The position numbers were made by a program, and so were the translations under genes. Source: UBA4744 sp035282865 (lineage in GTDB: Bacteria; Actinomycetota; Acidimicrobiia; Spongiisociales; UBA4744). Taken from it: DNA of 15,420 nt. Shown here in pieces: positions 6,825-13,778 of this stretch; the stretch's first letter is position 1, and each line of letters opens with the position of its first letter. Under the pieces are notes generated by a model that searched no databases, was not told the DNA's origin, and worked only from the letters and a program-made list of their open reading frames with translations. The stretch covers positions 1 to 15,420 of the forward strand of contig DATEVB010000184.1 of the NCBI GenBank assembly GCA_035282865.1, given 5' to 3'.

Positions 6825-6836
6825 CAATCGATTGTA
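6825..6836 (-). promoter_or_regulatory. -10 box TACAAT with overlapping palindrome CAATCGATTG
   Basis: On the minus strand TACAAT occupies 6836-6831 and lies about 30 nt before the CMD start codon. It overlaps the 10-base palindrome CAATCGATTG (6825-6834). No convincing -35 was found. Nine of these bases, AATCGATTG, recur at 1504-1512 just before the GrdB-like gene, so a common regulator is conceivable. Confidence 0.4.
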
Positions 6837-6920
6837 GGCAACCGGCGGGAGCTTCGACCGCACCGCGAACGTGGTCGAAGACGCCGAGGCGCGTTGCCCA
6901 ATGTCACCGGGATCAAGCAC

Positions 6921-6975
6921 GCCGGCTTGCCGGTCGGGAGGCGGTGGTTGGGAAGCCGGCCGGTCGCAGAGACCG
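6921..6975 (-). terminator. GC-rich inverted repeats downstream of alpha/beta hydrolase
   Basis: GCCGGCTT (6921-6928) and AAGCCGGC (6953-6960) form an 8-bp inverted repeat with a 24-nt loop. CGGTC/GACCG at 6961-6975 forms a second small hairpin with a 5-nt loop. They follow the end of the minus-strand hydrolase gene. There is no T tract, so termination is only a possibility. Confidence 0.25.
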
Positions 6976-6991
6976 ACCCGGCCCCCGGACG

Positions 6992-7762
6992 TCAGTGGCG
7001 GTGGACGAAGTCGGCGACCACCCGGTGAAACCCACCGGGATCCTCTTTATAGATGAGGTGTCCACCCGTCAGGACGGTGAGAAATGCTCCCGGAATGGCG
7101 GCCGCCAGCTCCTCGGAGAAGTAGGGCGGAGTGCAGACGTCGTCGGAGCCCACCAGCACCATGGCCGGGACATCGATCGCTCCCAAACGGTCGAGCTGGT
7201 CGTGGGCGAGGATCATGTCGATGCGGGCGCTCATCGTGGCGGGGTCGGTGGAGGACGCCTGGCGGCACCAGGCATCTACCCGCTCGTAGTGGTCCCGGAA
7301 ATAGCGCGGCGAGAACAGGAAGAGTGCCGACGCTTGAGCGTAGGCGTCACTCCCTTGGCGCAGGAGCACATCTTTGCGGACCGCGAACTGGTGACGGAAA
7401 AAGTCGTCCGCCCGCGCCCAGGATGACACCAAAACTATTGAACGGACCACCTCGCGGTGGTCGAGGGCCATCACCTGTGCGATGGCGCCTCCGGTTGATG
7501 AGCCGACCACGTGGACCGGTCCGCACCGGATCGATCGGACCATGTCGGCCAAGGCGGCGGCGTGCCCCTCGATGGTCCATTTCCCGACGGGAGGAGCTGA
7601 GGCGCCGGTTCCGGGATGGTCCGGAACGATGGTGGTGAACTCGGAGGCGAACCGATCCATCTGATCGCCCCATCCTCGCCCCACACCCGACAACCCGGCG
7701 AGCAACATGACCGGGTCTCCGTTTCCGTGGATCTCGTGATGGACGCCAACGATGTTCGCCAC
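6992..7762 (-). CDS. Alpha/beta hydrolase (RutD / enol-lactonase type)
   Basis: A compact 256-residue hydrolase. The N-terminal strand and oxyanion region are LLAGLSGVGRGW, then IVPDHPGTGAS. The nucleophile elbow is GSSTGG with Ser89. The acid is Asp208 in GSDDVCTPP, and the base is His235 in GGHLIYKEDP. Length and the absence of a large extra domain resemble RutD, 3-oxoadipate enol-lactonase and related carbon-carbon or ester hydrolases. The substrate is not identifiable. Translation starts at GTG 7762, with GGGAG 4 nt upstream. A TAGCCT -10 box lies about 25 nt before the start. It is monocistronic or weakly linked to the CMD gene, which lies 191 bases downstream with its own promoter. No signal peptide. 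Confidence 0.88.
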   Translation of the reverse strand: MANIVGVHHEIHGNGDPVMLLAGLSGVGRGWGDQMDRFASEFTTIVPDHPGTGASAPPVGKWTIEGHAAALADMVRSIRCGPVHVVGSSTGGAIAQVMALDHREVVRSIVLVSSWARADDFFRHQFAVRKDVLLRQGSDAYAQASALFLFSPRYFRDHYERVDAWCRQASSTDPATMSARIDMILAHDQLDRLGAIDVPAMVLVGSDDVCTPPYFSEELAAAIPGAFLTVLTGGHLIYKEDPGGFHRVVADFVHRH

Positions 7763-7786
7763 CGTGCTCCCTGGATGTGTGGCCGC

Positions 7787-7792
7787 AGGCTA
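7787..7792 (-). promoter_or_regulatory. Possible -10 box TAGCCT for alpha/beta hydrolase
   Basis: On the minus strand TAGCCT matches TANNNT and would give a leader of roughly 18 nt before the GTG at 7762, with the Shine-Dalgarno inside it. No clear -35 is present. The rest of the spacer 7793-7947 holds nothing I recognise. Confidence 0.35.
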
Positions 7793-7947
7793 CTCGACCA
7801 TCGGCACCGAGGGTGACTCACCAACCAGCCGTGATCAGTGCCCGACCCCATAGGCCCGGCTGCCGGCTCGTAGAGGAGCCCGTCCGGGGGAATTCATGGG
7901 GAAGTCGATCGCCACCGTCGGTGTCATCGTTTGGCCGCCCTCGCCGG

Positions 7948-8262
7948 TCACACGAACAGGTCCACGATCCAGATGATCACGGCAATCAGGGCGGCCAGGG
8001 CGAGGATGGCGGGGACGAGGCGCCGAATGTTCAGCATCGCAACCGGCGCTCCAAGGCCGGTTAGTGCTGCCACTACCCGGCGTGCCTGCTCGAGCTGCGG
8101 TTCGGCGACTCTGACGATCGAGGGATGTGGCCCGAGCCGTCCCGGCCCCCTGATCTCTTCGAACTCGGCGGCGATGCCCCGGCGGGCTAGTTCGCTGGTC
8201 AAGACTTCCGCTTGCAGACGGCTACGGACTGTGGCCACGACGACACTGCGGGGTGTGTCCAT
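7948..8262 (-). CDS. DUF2007-domain protein with C-terminal membrane anchor
   Basis: A 104-residue product. Residues about 6-70 (VVVATVRSRLQAEVLTSELARRGI ... IVRVAEPQLEQARRVVAAL) match the DUF2007 pattern: a small alpha/beta fold related to ACT-like and PII-like signalling domains. A single hydrophobic helix at about 83-103 would place the domain at the membrane with its N-terminus in the cytoplasm. DUF2007 proteins are described only as putative signal-transducing; no ligand is known to me. The ATG at 8262 has only a weak AAGAGA upstream. It stands alone, between the hydrolase promoter and a decayed gene on the same strand. The family call is fairly secure; the function is not. Confidence 0.75.
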   Translation of the reverse strand: MDTPRSVVVATVRSRLQAEVLTSELARRGIAAEFEEIRGPGRLGPHPSIVRVAEPQLEQARRVVAALTGLGAPVAMLNIRRLVPAILALAALIAVIIWIVDLFV

Positions 8263-8290
8263 GGTATCTCTTACCAGGGGGCGGGGGGCG

Positions 8291-8745
8291 TCATGGCCCG
8301 AGCTTGGTCTGAATGGGACGGGGGTGCTTCACAGGCCGTCGGAAGTCTCGATTCTCAGGCATCAACCCGAGTCCCGCCCCACACGTCGACCTGATCAGGA
8401 GGGCGGCGAAGCCCTGTTCGATACAGCCCCATCCCATGCCGTCGGTGACGATCCGGTGCACCAACGCCGCCGTGGGAAGGGGGACGTCGAGCCGGCGACA
8501 GCCGGTAGACCCAATTCGAAGTCTTTGCGAAGCAGGTCCCGGGTGTACGTTGGGGTGTTGTCCAGGCTCACGTAAGCAGGCAAACACGGCCTCTACGATA
8601 TCAAGCGGTGACCGTTGGCGCCCGCCAGGAGTTGCGTCGTACTTGGAGTTGAATTCGCCCCTCCGACCTCAAGGGACCCCGGGTTGTTAGCCCGAAGCTT
8701 GTAGTTTCCGGTGTTGCCGGCGCGCCTGTCTCTTCCGACATCTAC
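8291..8745 (-). pseudogene. Decayed NAD(P)-dependent beta-hydroxyacid (3-hydroxyisobutyrate-type) dehydrogenase
   Basis: Pieces of the C-terminal half of this dehydrogenase family appear in order on the minus strand but in different frames. GNTGNYKLRANN (near 8690-8725) resembles the segment carrying the catalytic Lys. LLAGANGH then LDIVEAVF follow near 8600-8630, with a frame change between them. YTRDLLRKDFELGL (near 8510-8550) is followed, after another frame change near 8495-8505, by LDVPLPTAALVHRIVTDGMG and FAALLIRSTCGAGL. A one-base loss at each junction would restore the order. The NAD-binding Rossmann half was not found. Intact relatives oxidise 3-hydroxyisobutyrate, tartronate semialdehyde or related acids. 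No function is expected. It fills most of the gap before the ATPase operon. Confidence 0.6.
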
Positions 8746-8835
8746 CGAGACGACGTCGGCCGGCACATTCGGCCCCCAAACCTGGATTGGTTGCCCGGCG
8801 CGACTCCTAGCATGAGCGCGAGGCGATCTGTGCAT

Positions 8836-8875
8836 CACCTGAGGTGTGGCATGCGTTCGTATTGTGCGATCCGGC
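8836..8875 (+). promoter_or_regulatory. Putative promoter and operator of ATPase operon
   Basis: TATTGT at 8870-8875 fits a -10 box and would start transcription near 8882, about 19 nt before the ATG at 8901. Upstream, CACCTGAGGTG (8836-8846) is a perfect 5-bp inverted repeat around one base, lying where a -35 element or a repressor site would be. No good -35 match is visible. Confidence 0.3.
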
Positions 8876-8900
8876 TCGCGCCGGTGCCCCATCGTCTGGC

Positions 8901-11669
8901 ATGACCATGGCCACCTCGTCGACGGAAGCCGTCATCGAACAGCAGCCACCCGAGGCCGTTTACGTCCGGATGGAGTCGCGGCGGTCGGGACTCACCACCT
9001 CCGAAGCCGCCGGGCGTCTCGACCGCTTCGGTCCCAACACCATCACCAAGGCCAAACGAGTCCCTTTGGTGCATCGCCTGACTTCTCACTTCACGCATCT
9101 CATGGCCATCCTGCTGTGGGTAGGCGGCGGGGTGGGTTTTGCTGCCGGCCTGGCCGAACTGGGAATCGCGATTTGGCTGGTCAACGTCATCAACGGGATC
9201 TTCAGCTTCTGGCAGGAATTCCGCGCCGAGAAGGCCACCGAAGCCCTGCGCCGTCTGCTGCCGGTCCAAGCGCGAGTGTTGCGCGACGGTGCCGCGGCGC
9301 TCATTCCGGCCGATCAACTGGTACCGGGCGACCTCCTGCTGCTGGAGGAGGGGGATCTCATCTCCGCGGACGGGCGGGTGGTCGAGCATTCCGAACTTCG
9401 GGTCAATCAGTCGACCCTGACCGGCGAAGCGAATCCGGTGCGCAAGACCGCAGATCCTGTGGATGCCACCCCCGTCAACCCGGCCGAGGTGCCAAATCTC
9501 GTGTTTGCCGGTACCACGGTCACGGCCGGAAGGGGAAAAGCGGTTGCCATCGCGACCGGAATGCGCACTGAGTTCGGGAAGATCGCGTCGCTTACCCAGG
9601 AAATGGGGGTCGAGCAGAGCCCCCTTCAGAAGGAGCTGGCCCGGCTCAGCTACGTGGTGAGTGTGGTGGCCGTGGGCGTCGGGATCGTTTGTTTCGTGGT
9701 TGCGCTGGTCCTGGGTGCCATGGATCTGGGTCGCGGGTTCGTGTTTGCGCTCGGGATGATCGTCGCCTTCGTTCCCGAGGGATTGCTGCCAACGGTGACG
9801 CTTGCTCTGGCGATGGGCACCCAGCGGATGGCCAAACGGAACGCGCTGGTCAAGCGGCTATCGGCGGTGGAGACTTTGGGTTCGACCAGCGTCATCTGCA
9901 CGGACAAGACCGGCACTCTGACCAAGAACGAGATGACGGTTCGGGAGGTGGTACTCCCCGGTGGGCGCTACGAATTGACCGGTGCAGGCTACTCGTCGGC
10001 GGGGGAGGTACGGGATGCTGCCGGCAATCCGTGGGTGGCCGTCGCCGACGACCTGTGGGGGTTGCTCCGTACCGCCGGATTGAACTGCAACGCCCGGGTG
10101 ATGGAAGGCGACAACGGGCAGGTGACCGTGATCGGTGATCCGACCGAGGCCGCCATCGAAGTGGCATGTCGAAAAGCGGGACTGGACCTGGCCGCGGAGG
10201 CGGCGGGGTGCCGGCGGATCGCCGAGGTGGCTTTCGACTCGGTACGCAAGAGAGCCAGCACGATCCATGAGACTGAGGGCGGAGAGGTGCTGTTCACCAA
10301 GGGCGCTCCCCGGGAGCTGCTGGCCCGATGTTCGTATGTCCGCACCAATCGGGCCGATGCTGCATTGGACGGCGAGACGCGGGGCCGCCTTGAAGTAGCC
10401 AACGATGAGATGAGCCGGCGCGGACTGCGAGTGCTTGCCGTGACGCTCCGAGCTCTTCCCGCGGGAGCATCCTCAACACCCGGGGAAGTGCTCGAGCAGG
10501 AGCTGACGTTTCTCGGCTTGATCGGGATGATGGATCCCCCCCGACCCGAGGTCGAGACCGCGGTGGCGACCTGCCGCCGGGCCGGCATCCGGGTCGTGAT
10601 GATCACCGGAGATTACGGCTTGACGGGGGAGTCGATCGCTCGCCGGGTTGGCATGATCAGCGGAGTGGGGATCCGAATCATCAACGGCGCCGAGCTCGAG
10701 TCGATGACCGACCAAGCTCTCGATGCAGCGTTAGGGGAGGAGGTGCTGTTCGCTCGGGCGACCCCCGCGCACAAACTGAGGGTCGTTGCTGCGTTGCAGA
10801 GACTGGGCAATGTTGTGGCGGTGACCGGCGACGGTGTCAATGATGCTCCGGCTCTGAAGAAGGCCGACATCGGGGTGGCGATGGGTTTGACCGGCACGGA
10901 TGTCGCTCGCGAGGCGGCCGACATGATCCTGCTCGACGACAACTTCGCTTCGATCGTCAATGCGGTGGAAGAGGGGAGGGCCGTCTACGCCAACATCAGG
11001 CGGTTCACCTCGTACATCTTCACCAGCAACACCCCCGAAGCGGTTCCGTTCCTCTTCTTTGCCTTCAGCGCCGGCCGGGTTCCTCTCGCCCTCGATGTGA
11101 TGGCCATCCTCGCCATCGACCTCGGGACCGATCTGGTTCCGGCGCTGGCCCTCGGGGCGGAGAAGCCCGAGCCGGGGGTCATGGACCGCCCACCGCGGCG
11201 AGGGTCGGAGCACATCGTCACCCCGCGCCTGCTCGCCCGGGCCTACTTGTGGTTGGGGCCGTTGCAGAGCGCCGCGGTCATGGGTGTATTTTTCCTGATG
11301 TATTGGACGAACGGCTATCAGGGGCAGTTTCTCGACCTGCCGGCCGGGGGCGAGCTGCACCGTTCTGGAATCGCCATCGCTCTGGCCGCGGTGGTGGCTA
11401 CTCAGATCGGCAACCTGTTTGCCCAGCGCACCGAGCGCAACTCGATCCTGCAGGTGGGGTTCTTCTCGAATCGCCTCGTGTGGGTGGGCATCGCTTCGGA
11501 GCTGGCGGTCATCGCCCTCATCGTGTACGTACCGTTCCTCCAGCATTTGATAGGCACCGGTCCCTTCCCACCCGGCGATTGGTTGTGGCTGCTGCCGCTA
11601 GTTCCGTTGCTCCTGATCGCCGACGAGTTACGCAAGTGGTTGGTCCGGAGGGGAGAGAGGAGATCATAA
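8901..11669 (+). CDS. Type IIC (Na,K-ATPase-like) cation-transporting P-type ATPase
   Basis: A 922-residue membrane pump. Order: N-terminal cation-ATPase domain, M1-M2, actuator with TGE at 174-176, M3-M4, phosphorylation site DKTGTLT at Asp335, nucleotide-binding domain, hinge TGDGVND at 642-648, and M5-M10. By eye it resembles Na,K-ATPase alpha: VPEGLLPTV in M4 (Glu293), TSNTPE in M5 (Ser709, Asn710, Glu713), IDLGTDLVPA in M6 (Asp740, Asp744), and the C-terminal DELRKWLVRR block. Thus the cation-binding set for sites I and II is kept. At the M8 position of the site III Asp there is Asn838; the M9 Glu867 is kept. It is likely to exchange Na+, K+ or H+; which ions is inference. No beta subunit is encoded nearby. 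ATG 8901 is chosen because the family begins near there; a weak GTG at 8844 is also in frame. TAATG couples it to the next gene. Confidence 0.9.
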   Translation: MTMATSSTEAVIEQQPPEAVYVRMESRRSGLTTSEAAGRLDRFGPNTITKAKRVPLVHRLTSHFTHLMAILLWVGGGVGFAAGLAELGIAIWLVNVINGIFSFWQEFRAEKATEALRRLLPVQARVLRDGAAALIPADQLVPGDLLLLEEGDLISADGRVVEHSELRVNQSTLTGEANPVRKTADPVDATPVNPAEVPNLVFAGTTVTAGRGKAVAIATGMRTEFGKIASLTQEMGVEQSPLQKELARLSYVVSVVAVGVGIVCFVVALVLGAMDLGRGFVFALGMIVAFVPEGLLPTVTLALAMGTQRMAKRNALVKRLSAVETLGSTSVICTDKTGTLTKNEMTVREVVLPGGRYELTGAGYSSAGEVRDAAGNPWVAVADDLWGLLRTAGLNCNARVMEGDNGQVTVIGDPTEAAIEVACRKAGLDLAAEAAGCRRIAEVAFDSVRKRASTIHETEGGEVLFTKGAPRELLARCSYVRTNRADAALDGETRGRLEVANDEMSRRGLRVLAVTLRALPAGASSTPGEVLEQELTFLGLIGMMDPPRPEVETAVATCRRAGIRVVMITGDYGLTGESIARRVGMISGVGIRIINGAELESMTDQALDAALGEEVLFARATPAHKLRVVAALQRLGNVVAVTGDGVNDAPALKKADIGVAMGLTGTDVAREAADMILLDDNFASIVNAVEEGRAVYANIRRFTSYIFTSNTPEAVPFLFFAFSAGRVPLALDVMAILAIDLGTDLVPALALGAEKPEPGVMDRPPRRGSEHIVTPRLLARAYLWLGPLQSAAVMGVFFLMYWTNGYQGQFLDLPAGGELHRSGIAIALAAVVATQIGNLFAQRTERNSILQVGFFSNRLVWVGIASELAVIALIVYVPFLQHLIGTGPFPPGDWLWLLPLVPLLLIADELRKWLVRRGERRS

Positions 11670-12319
11670 TGAGGTATCTGGTTGTCGGCTGTGGGCGAAT
11701 GGGTGCCGGACTCGCCAGAGCTCTCCACGCCGCCCACCACTCGGTCACGGTTGTGGATACCGATGCAGCAGCCTTCGCCCGGCTGGGTGCGGCGTTCACC
11801 GGTGAGCAGGTCGTAGGTGTGGCCTTCGATCGACACGTGCTCGAACGGGCCGGCATTCGCTCAACCGACGGGCTGGCTGCGGTGACCGGCAACGACGAGG
11901 CAAACGCGGTCACCGCCAGGTTGGCGAGCCGGGTATTCCACGTTCCGAGGGTCGTGGCGCGGCTCTACGATCCGCTCCAGGCTCATATCTACCGCCGTTT
12001 GGGGCTACAGGTGGTCGCACCTGTCGACTGGGGCGTTCAGCGCCTGGTCGAGCTGCTGACCTTTGGCGGCGTGGTGGTAACCACCAGCCTCGGCACCGGC
12101 CAGGTGGATCTGGTGGAGGCTGAGCTGCCGACATTGTTGGAAGGCCGCCGTGCCAACGAGGTCACCGTGCCGGGCGAGATACTGCCGGTGGCGATCTCTC
12201 GAGGAGGCCGGACGTTCATTCCTACTCTGGCCACCGTTCTCGAATCGGGCGACATCCTCCACCTGGCGGTGGTCGGACCGTCGCGCGGCCGGCTGGCGTC
12301 GTTGCTCGGTGAGCGCTGA
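11669..12319 (+). CDS. TrkA/KtrA-type RCK protein 1 (CeoB/CeoC-like)
   Basis: A 216-residue cytoplasmic regulator. RCK_N Rossmann domain at about 1-125 with the nucleotide motif GCGRMG (7-12) and the ribose-binding acidic residue Asp30 at the end of strand 2. TGNDEAN near 73-79 fits the conserved T-DE-N stretch. The C-terminal TrkA_C (RCK_C) domain spans about 135-216. Such proteins bind NAD(H), ATP/ADP or c-di-AMP and gate K+ channels or transporters. The ATG overlaps the ATPase stop by one base (TAATG), with GAGGAG upstream, so translation is coupled. Twelve bases separate it from a second, different TrkA gene. The linked transport protein is a P-type ATPase rather than a Trk, Ktr or APC permease, which is the unusual point. 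Confidence 0.9.
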   Translation: MRYLVVGCGRMGAGLARALHAAHHSVTVVDTDAAAFARLGAAFTGEQVVGVAFDRHVLERAGIRSTDGLAAVTGNDEANAVTARLASRVFHVPRVVARLYDPLQAHIYRRLGLQVVAPVDWGVQRLVELLTFGGVVVTTSLGTGQVDLVEAELPTLLEGRRANEVTVPGEILPVAISRGGRTFIPTLATVLESGDILHLAVVGPSRGRLASLLGER

Positions 12320-12331
12320 GAGGAGGAGGGC

Positions 12332-13000
12332 ATGCGGAATGTACTGATAGTTGGGGGAGGCCGGATCGGTTCCTATCTGACCGGGCTGCTCCTCGAAGGG
12401 GGCCATGAGGTCACCTTGGTGGAGCTGGATGGAGCCTGTATCGAGCGGCTGCGCAGGACACTTCCCGACGAGGTGCTCGTGCATGGGAGCGGCACCGACC
12501 CCGAAGTGCTGGAGCGTTCCTCAGTCCACCGAGCCGACACCATCGTTGCGGTCACCAACCGGGATGAAACCAACCTGGTGGTGACCAGCCTGGCCAAGTT
12601 CGCGTTTGGTGTGCCGCGTACCATCGGACGGGTCAACAACCCCCACAACGCCTGGATGTACACGGCCGAGATGGGGGTGGACGTTGCACTCAACCAGGCC
12701 GACATCATCGCCCACCTCGTCGCCGAGGAGATGTCCCTGGGGGAGATGACGACGTTACTGAAGCTTCGGCGAGGTCAGTTTGCCCTGGTGGAGGAGCAGA
12801 TCCCGTCCGGTTCGGCCGTGGCCGGAAAGCGGATTGACGAGATTCCCCTACCCGACGACTGCGTGGTGGTGGGGATCGTGCGCGGCGATGCCTTGTTGAG
12901 CCCGAGTGGCGCGATGCACATCGAGCCAGGAGATGAGGTGCTGGCCGTCGTGCGAACCGATCAGCAAGGGCGATTGGCCCGCCTGCTGGGACGGCCGTAA
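12332..13000 (+). CDS. TrkA/KtrA-type RCK protein 2 (CeoB/CeoC-like)
   Basis: A 222-residue RCK protein, paralogous to the gene just upstream but clearly diverged. The nucleotide motif is GGGRIG (8-13), with Glu31 at the end of strand 2, typical of NAD-preferring members. TNRDETNLVV is the conserved helix after strand 4. TrkA_C runs from about 140 to 222 and ends with the pattern IEPGDEVLAVVRTDQQGRLARLL. The ATG is preceded by AGGAGGAGGG. As with mycobacterial CeoB and CeoC, adjacent unequal TrkA genes suggest a mixed ring. The 3' end of the ATPase operon is here; no strong terminator hairpin was noticed directly after it. Confidence 0.9.
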   Translation: MRNVLIVGGGRIGSYLTGLLLEGGHEVTLVELDGACIERLRRTLPDEVLVHGSGTDPEVLERSSVHRADTIVAVTNRDETNLVVTSLAKFAFGVPRTIGRVNNPHNAWMYTAEMGVDVALNQADIIAHLVAEEMSLGEMTTLLKLRRGQFALVEEQIPSGSAVAGKRIDEIPLPDDCVVVGIVRGDALLSPSGAMHIEPGDEVLAVVRTDQQGRLARLLGRP

Positions 13001-13352
13001 ACCCGCATTCTGGTCCTGGCGCCTATGTCCGGGCTCGTTGCCATCTGGATGTCGGGCCAGCAGGAAGTGCCCATCGAGCTACATGTTCTGAAGCCAGTGC
13101 CCGTCAGGATGTCGAGTGGCCGCCAGATAGGCGAGTCCATCGGCCAGGCTACTGATTGGCGAATTCGCGCCGGCACCTGGACTCGGCGACACTCCCGATC
13201 CCGGTCTATCGGTAGCTGCTTTCAGAACCGCCGCCGCCCCCCGCCTAACCTGATGATGACATTACGAGCGCGTCGACCGCCCGGCTGATTGCCGCCAAGT
13301 CACAGACTCGCGCGACTATGGGAAGCAGAACACGACCGAAGGAGATATTTCC
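13001..13352. other. Intergenic region with a decayed fragment and the DUF202 leader
   Basis: A 352-base gap. Its first half contains the minus-strand glucoamylase-like relic described separately, including the imperfectly repeated words GGATGTCGGGCC and GGATGTCGAGTGGCC. The second half holds the leader of the DUF202 gene: TAACCT near 13246 could be a -10 box but lies far from the start, and AAGGAG precedes the GTG. No RNA gene was recognised. Confidence 0.4.
13070..13154 (-). pseudogene. Possible relic of GH15 glucoamylase-like gene
   Basis: One minus-strand frame reads LADGLAYLAATRHPDGHW, then LQNM, a TAG stop at 13079-13081, then LDG. Bacterial GH15 glucan 1,4-alpha-glucosidases carry a similar block (RPDGSWPQNMWLDG, from memory), with Trp exactly where the TAG stands. 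TGG to TAG is a single change. No other part of the enzyme was found, so this is a small remnant at best, and chance similarity is possible. Confidence 0.3.
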
Positions 13353-13700
13353 GTGGATCGCAGGAGTGTTGGAGTGCGGGACAACACGGGTAGCATTGCC
13401 AGGGACCATCTAGCCAACGAGCGCACGTTCCTAGCCTGGGTTCGTACCGCGCTGGCGGTGATCGGACTGGGGGTTCTGCTCGGCACGCTCGTGGAGACCG
13501 AGGGGCCGCGCGCCGAGATCATCGGGCTGGCGATGGTCGGCTTCGGAGCTGCGATGCTCCTCTATTCGATGGTCCGCTTCGAGCAGGTGACGACATTGCT
13601 CAATGCAGGTAAGTTCGCTGCGGCCCGGTGGGGACCGCTTGCCCTCGCCGTCCTCGGTCTGGTGGTCGCTGTTGGGTCGCTGATCTTGCTGCTCGGCTAG
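13353..13700 (+). CDS. DUF202 (YidH-type) membrane protein
   Basis: A 115-residue inner-membrane protein. DHLANERTFLAWVRTALAVIG near the N-terminus is the DUF202 signature, and three hydrophobic helices follow (about 28-48, 58-76, 92-114). The role of the family is unknown to me; members are small polytopic proteins, sometimes fused or adjacent to stress and transport genes. The GTG start at 13353 has AAGGAG 8 nt upstream. It is followed by a strong hairpin at 13714-13740 and then the AhpD-like selenoprotein gene on the same strand, 78 bases on; whether they share a transcript is open. Confidence 0.88.
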   Translation: MDRRSVGVRDNTGSIARDHLANERTFLAWVRTALAVIGLGVLLGTLVETEGPRAEIIGLAMVGFGAAMLLYSMVRFEQVTTLLNAGKFAAARWGPLALAVLGLVVAVGSLILLLG

Positions 13701-13713
13701 ATGTACCATCGAT

Positions 13714-13740
13714 GCCCGGCGAGATTCCTCTCGCTCGGGC
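13714..13740 (+). terminator. Strong hairpin between DUF202 and selenoprotein genes
   Basis: GCCCGGCGAG pairs with CTCGCTCGGGC around the loop ATTCCT: ten base pairs with one bulged T. It lies just after the DUF202 stop and ends 38 nt before the selenoprotein ATG. No T run follows, so it could be a terminator of another type, an mRNA-stability stem or a leader control element. Confidence 0.4.
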
Positions 13741-13778
13741 GGCAGATCACGGATGGACGCCGGAGAGAAGGAGTGACG

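Noticed and set aside
10731..11546. A 271-codon minus-strand frame
   Set aside because: Antisense shadow of the P-type ATPase, whose motifs fix the plus strand as coding.
13079..13081. UAG as pyrrolysine in the glucoamylase-like fragment
   Set aside because: Only a few dozen residues are recognisable, and the flanks are decayed, so a nonsense mutation in a relic is far simpler.
13001..13352. CRISPR or tandem repeat array suggested by repeated GGATGTCG
   Set aside because: Only two imperfect copies with unrelated spacing; no array.
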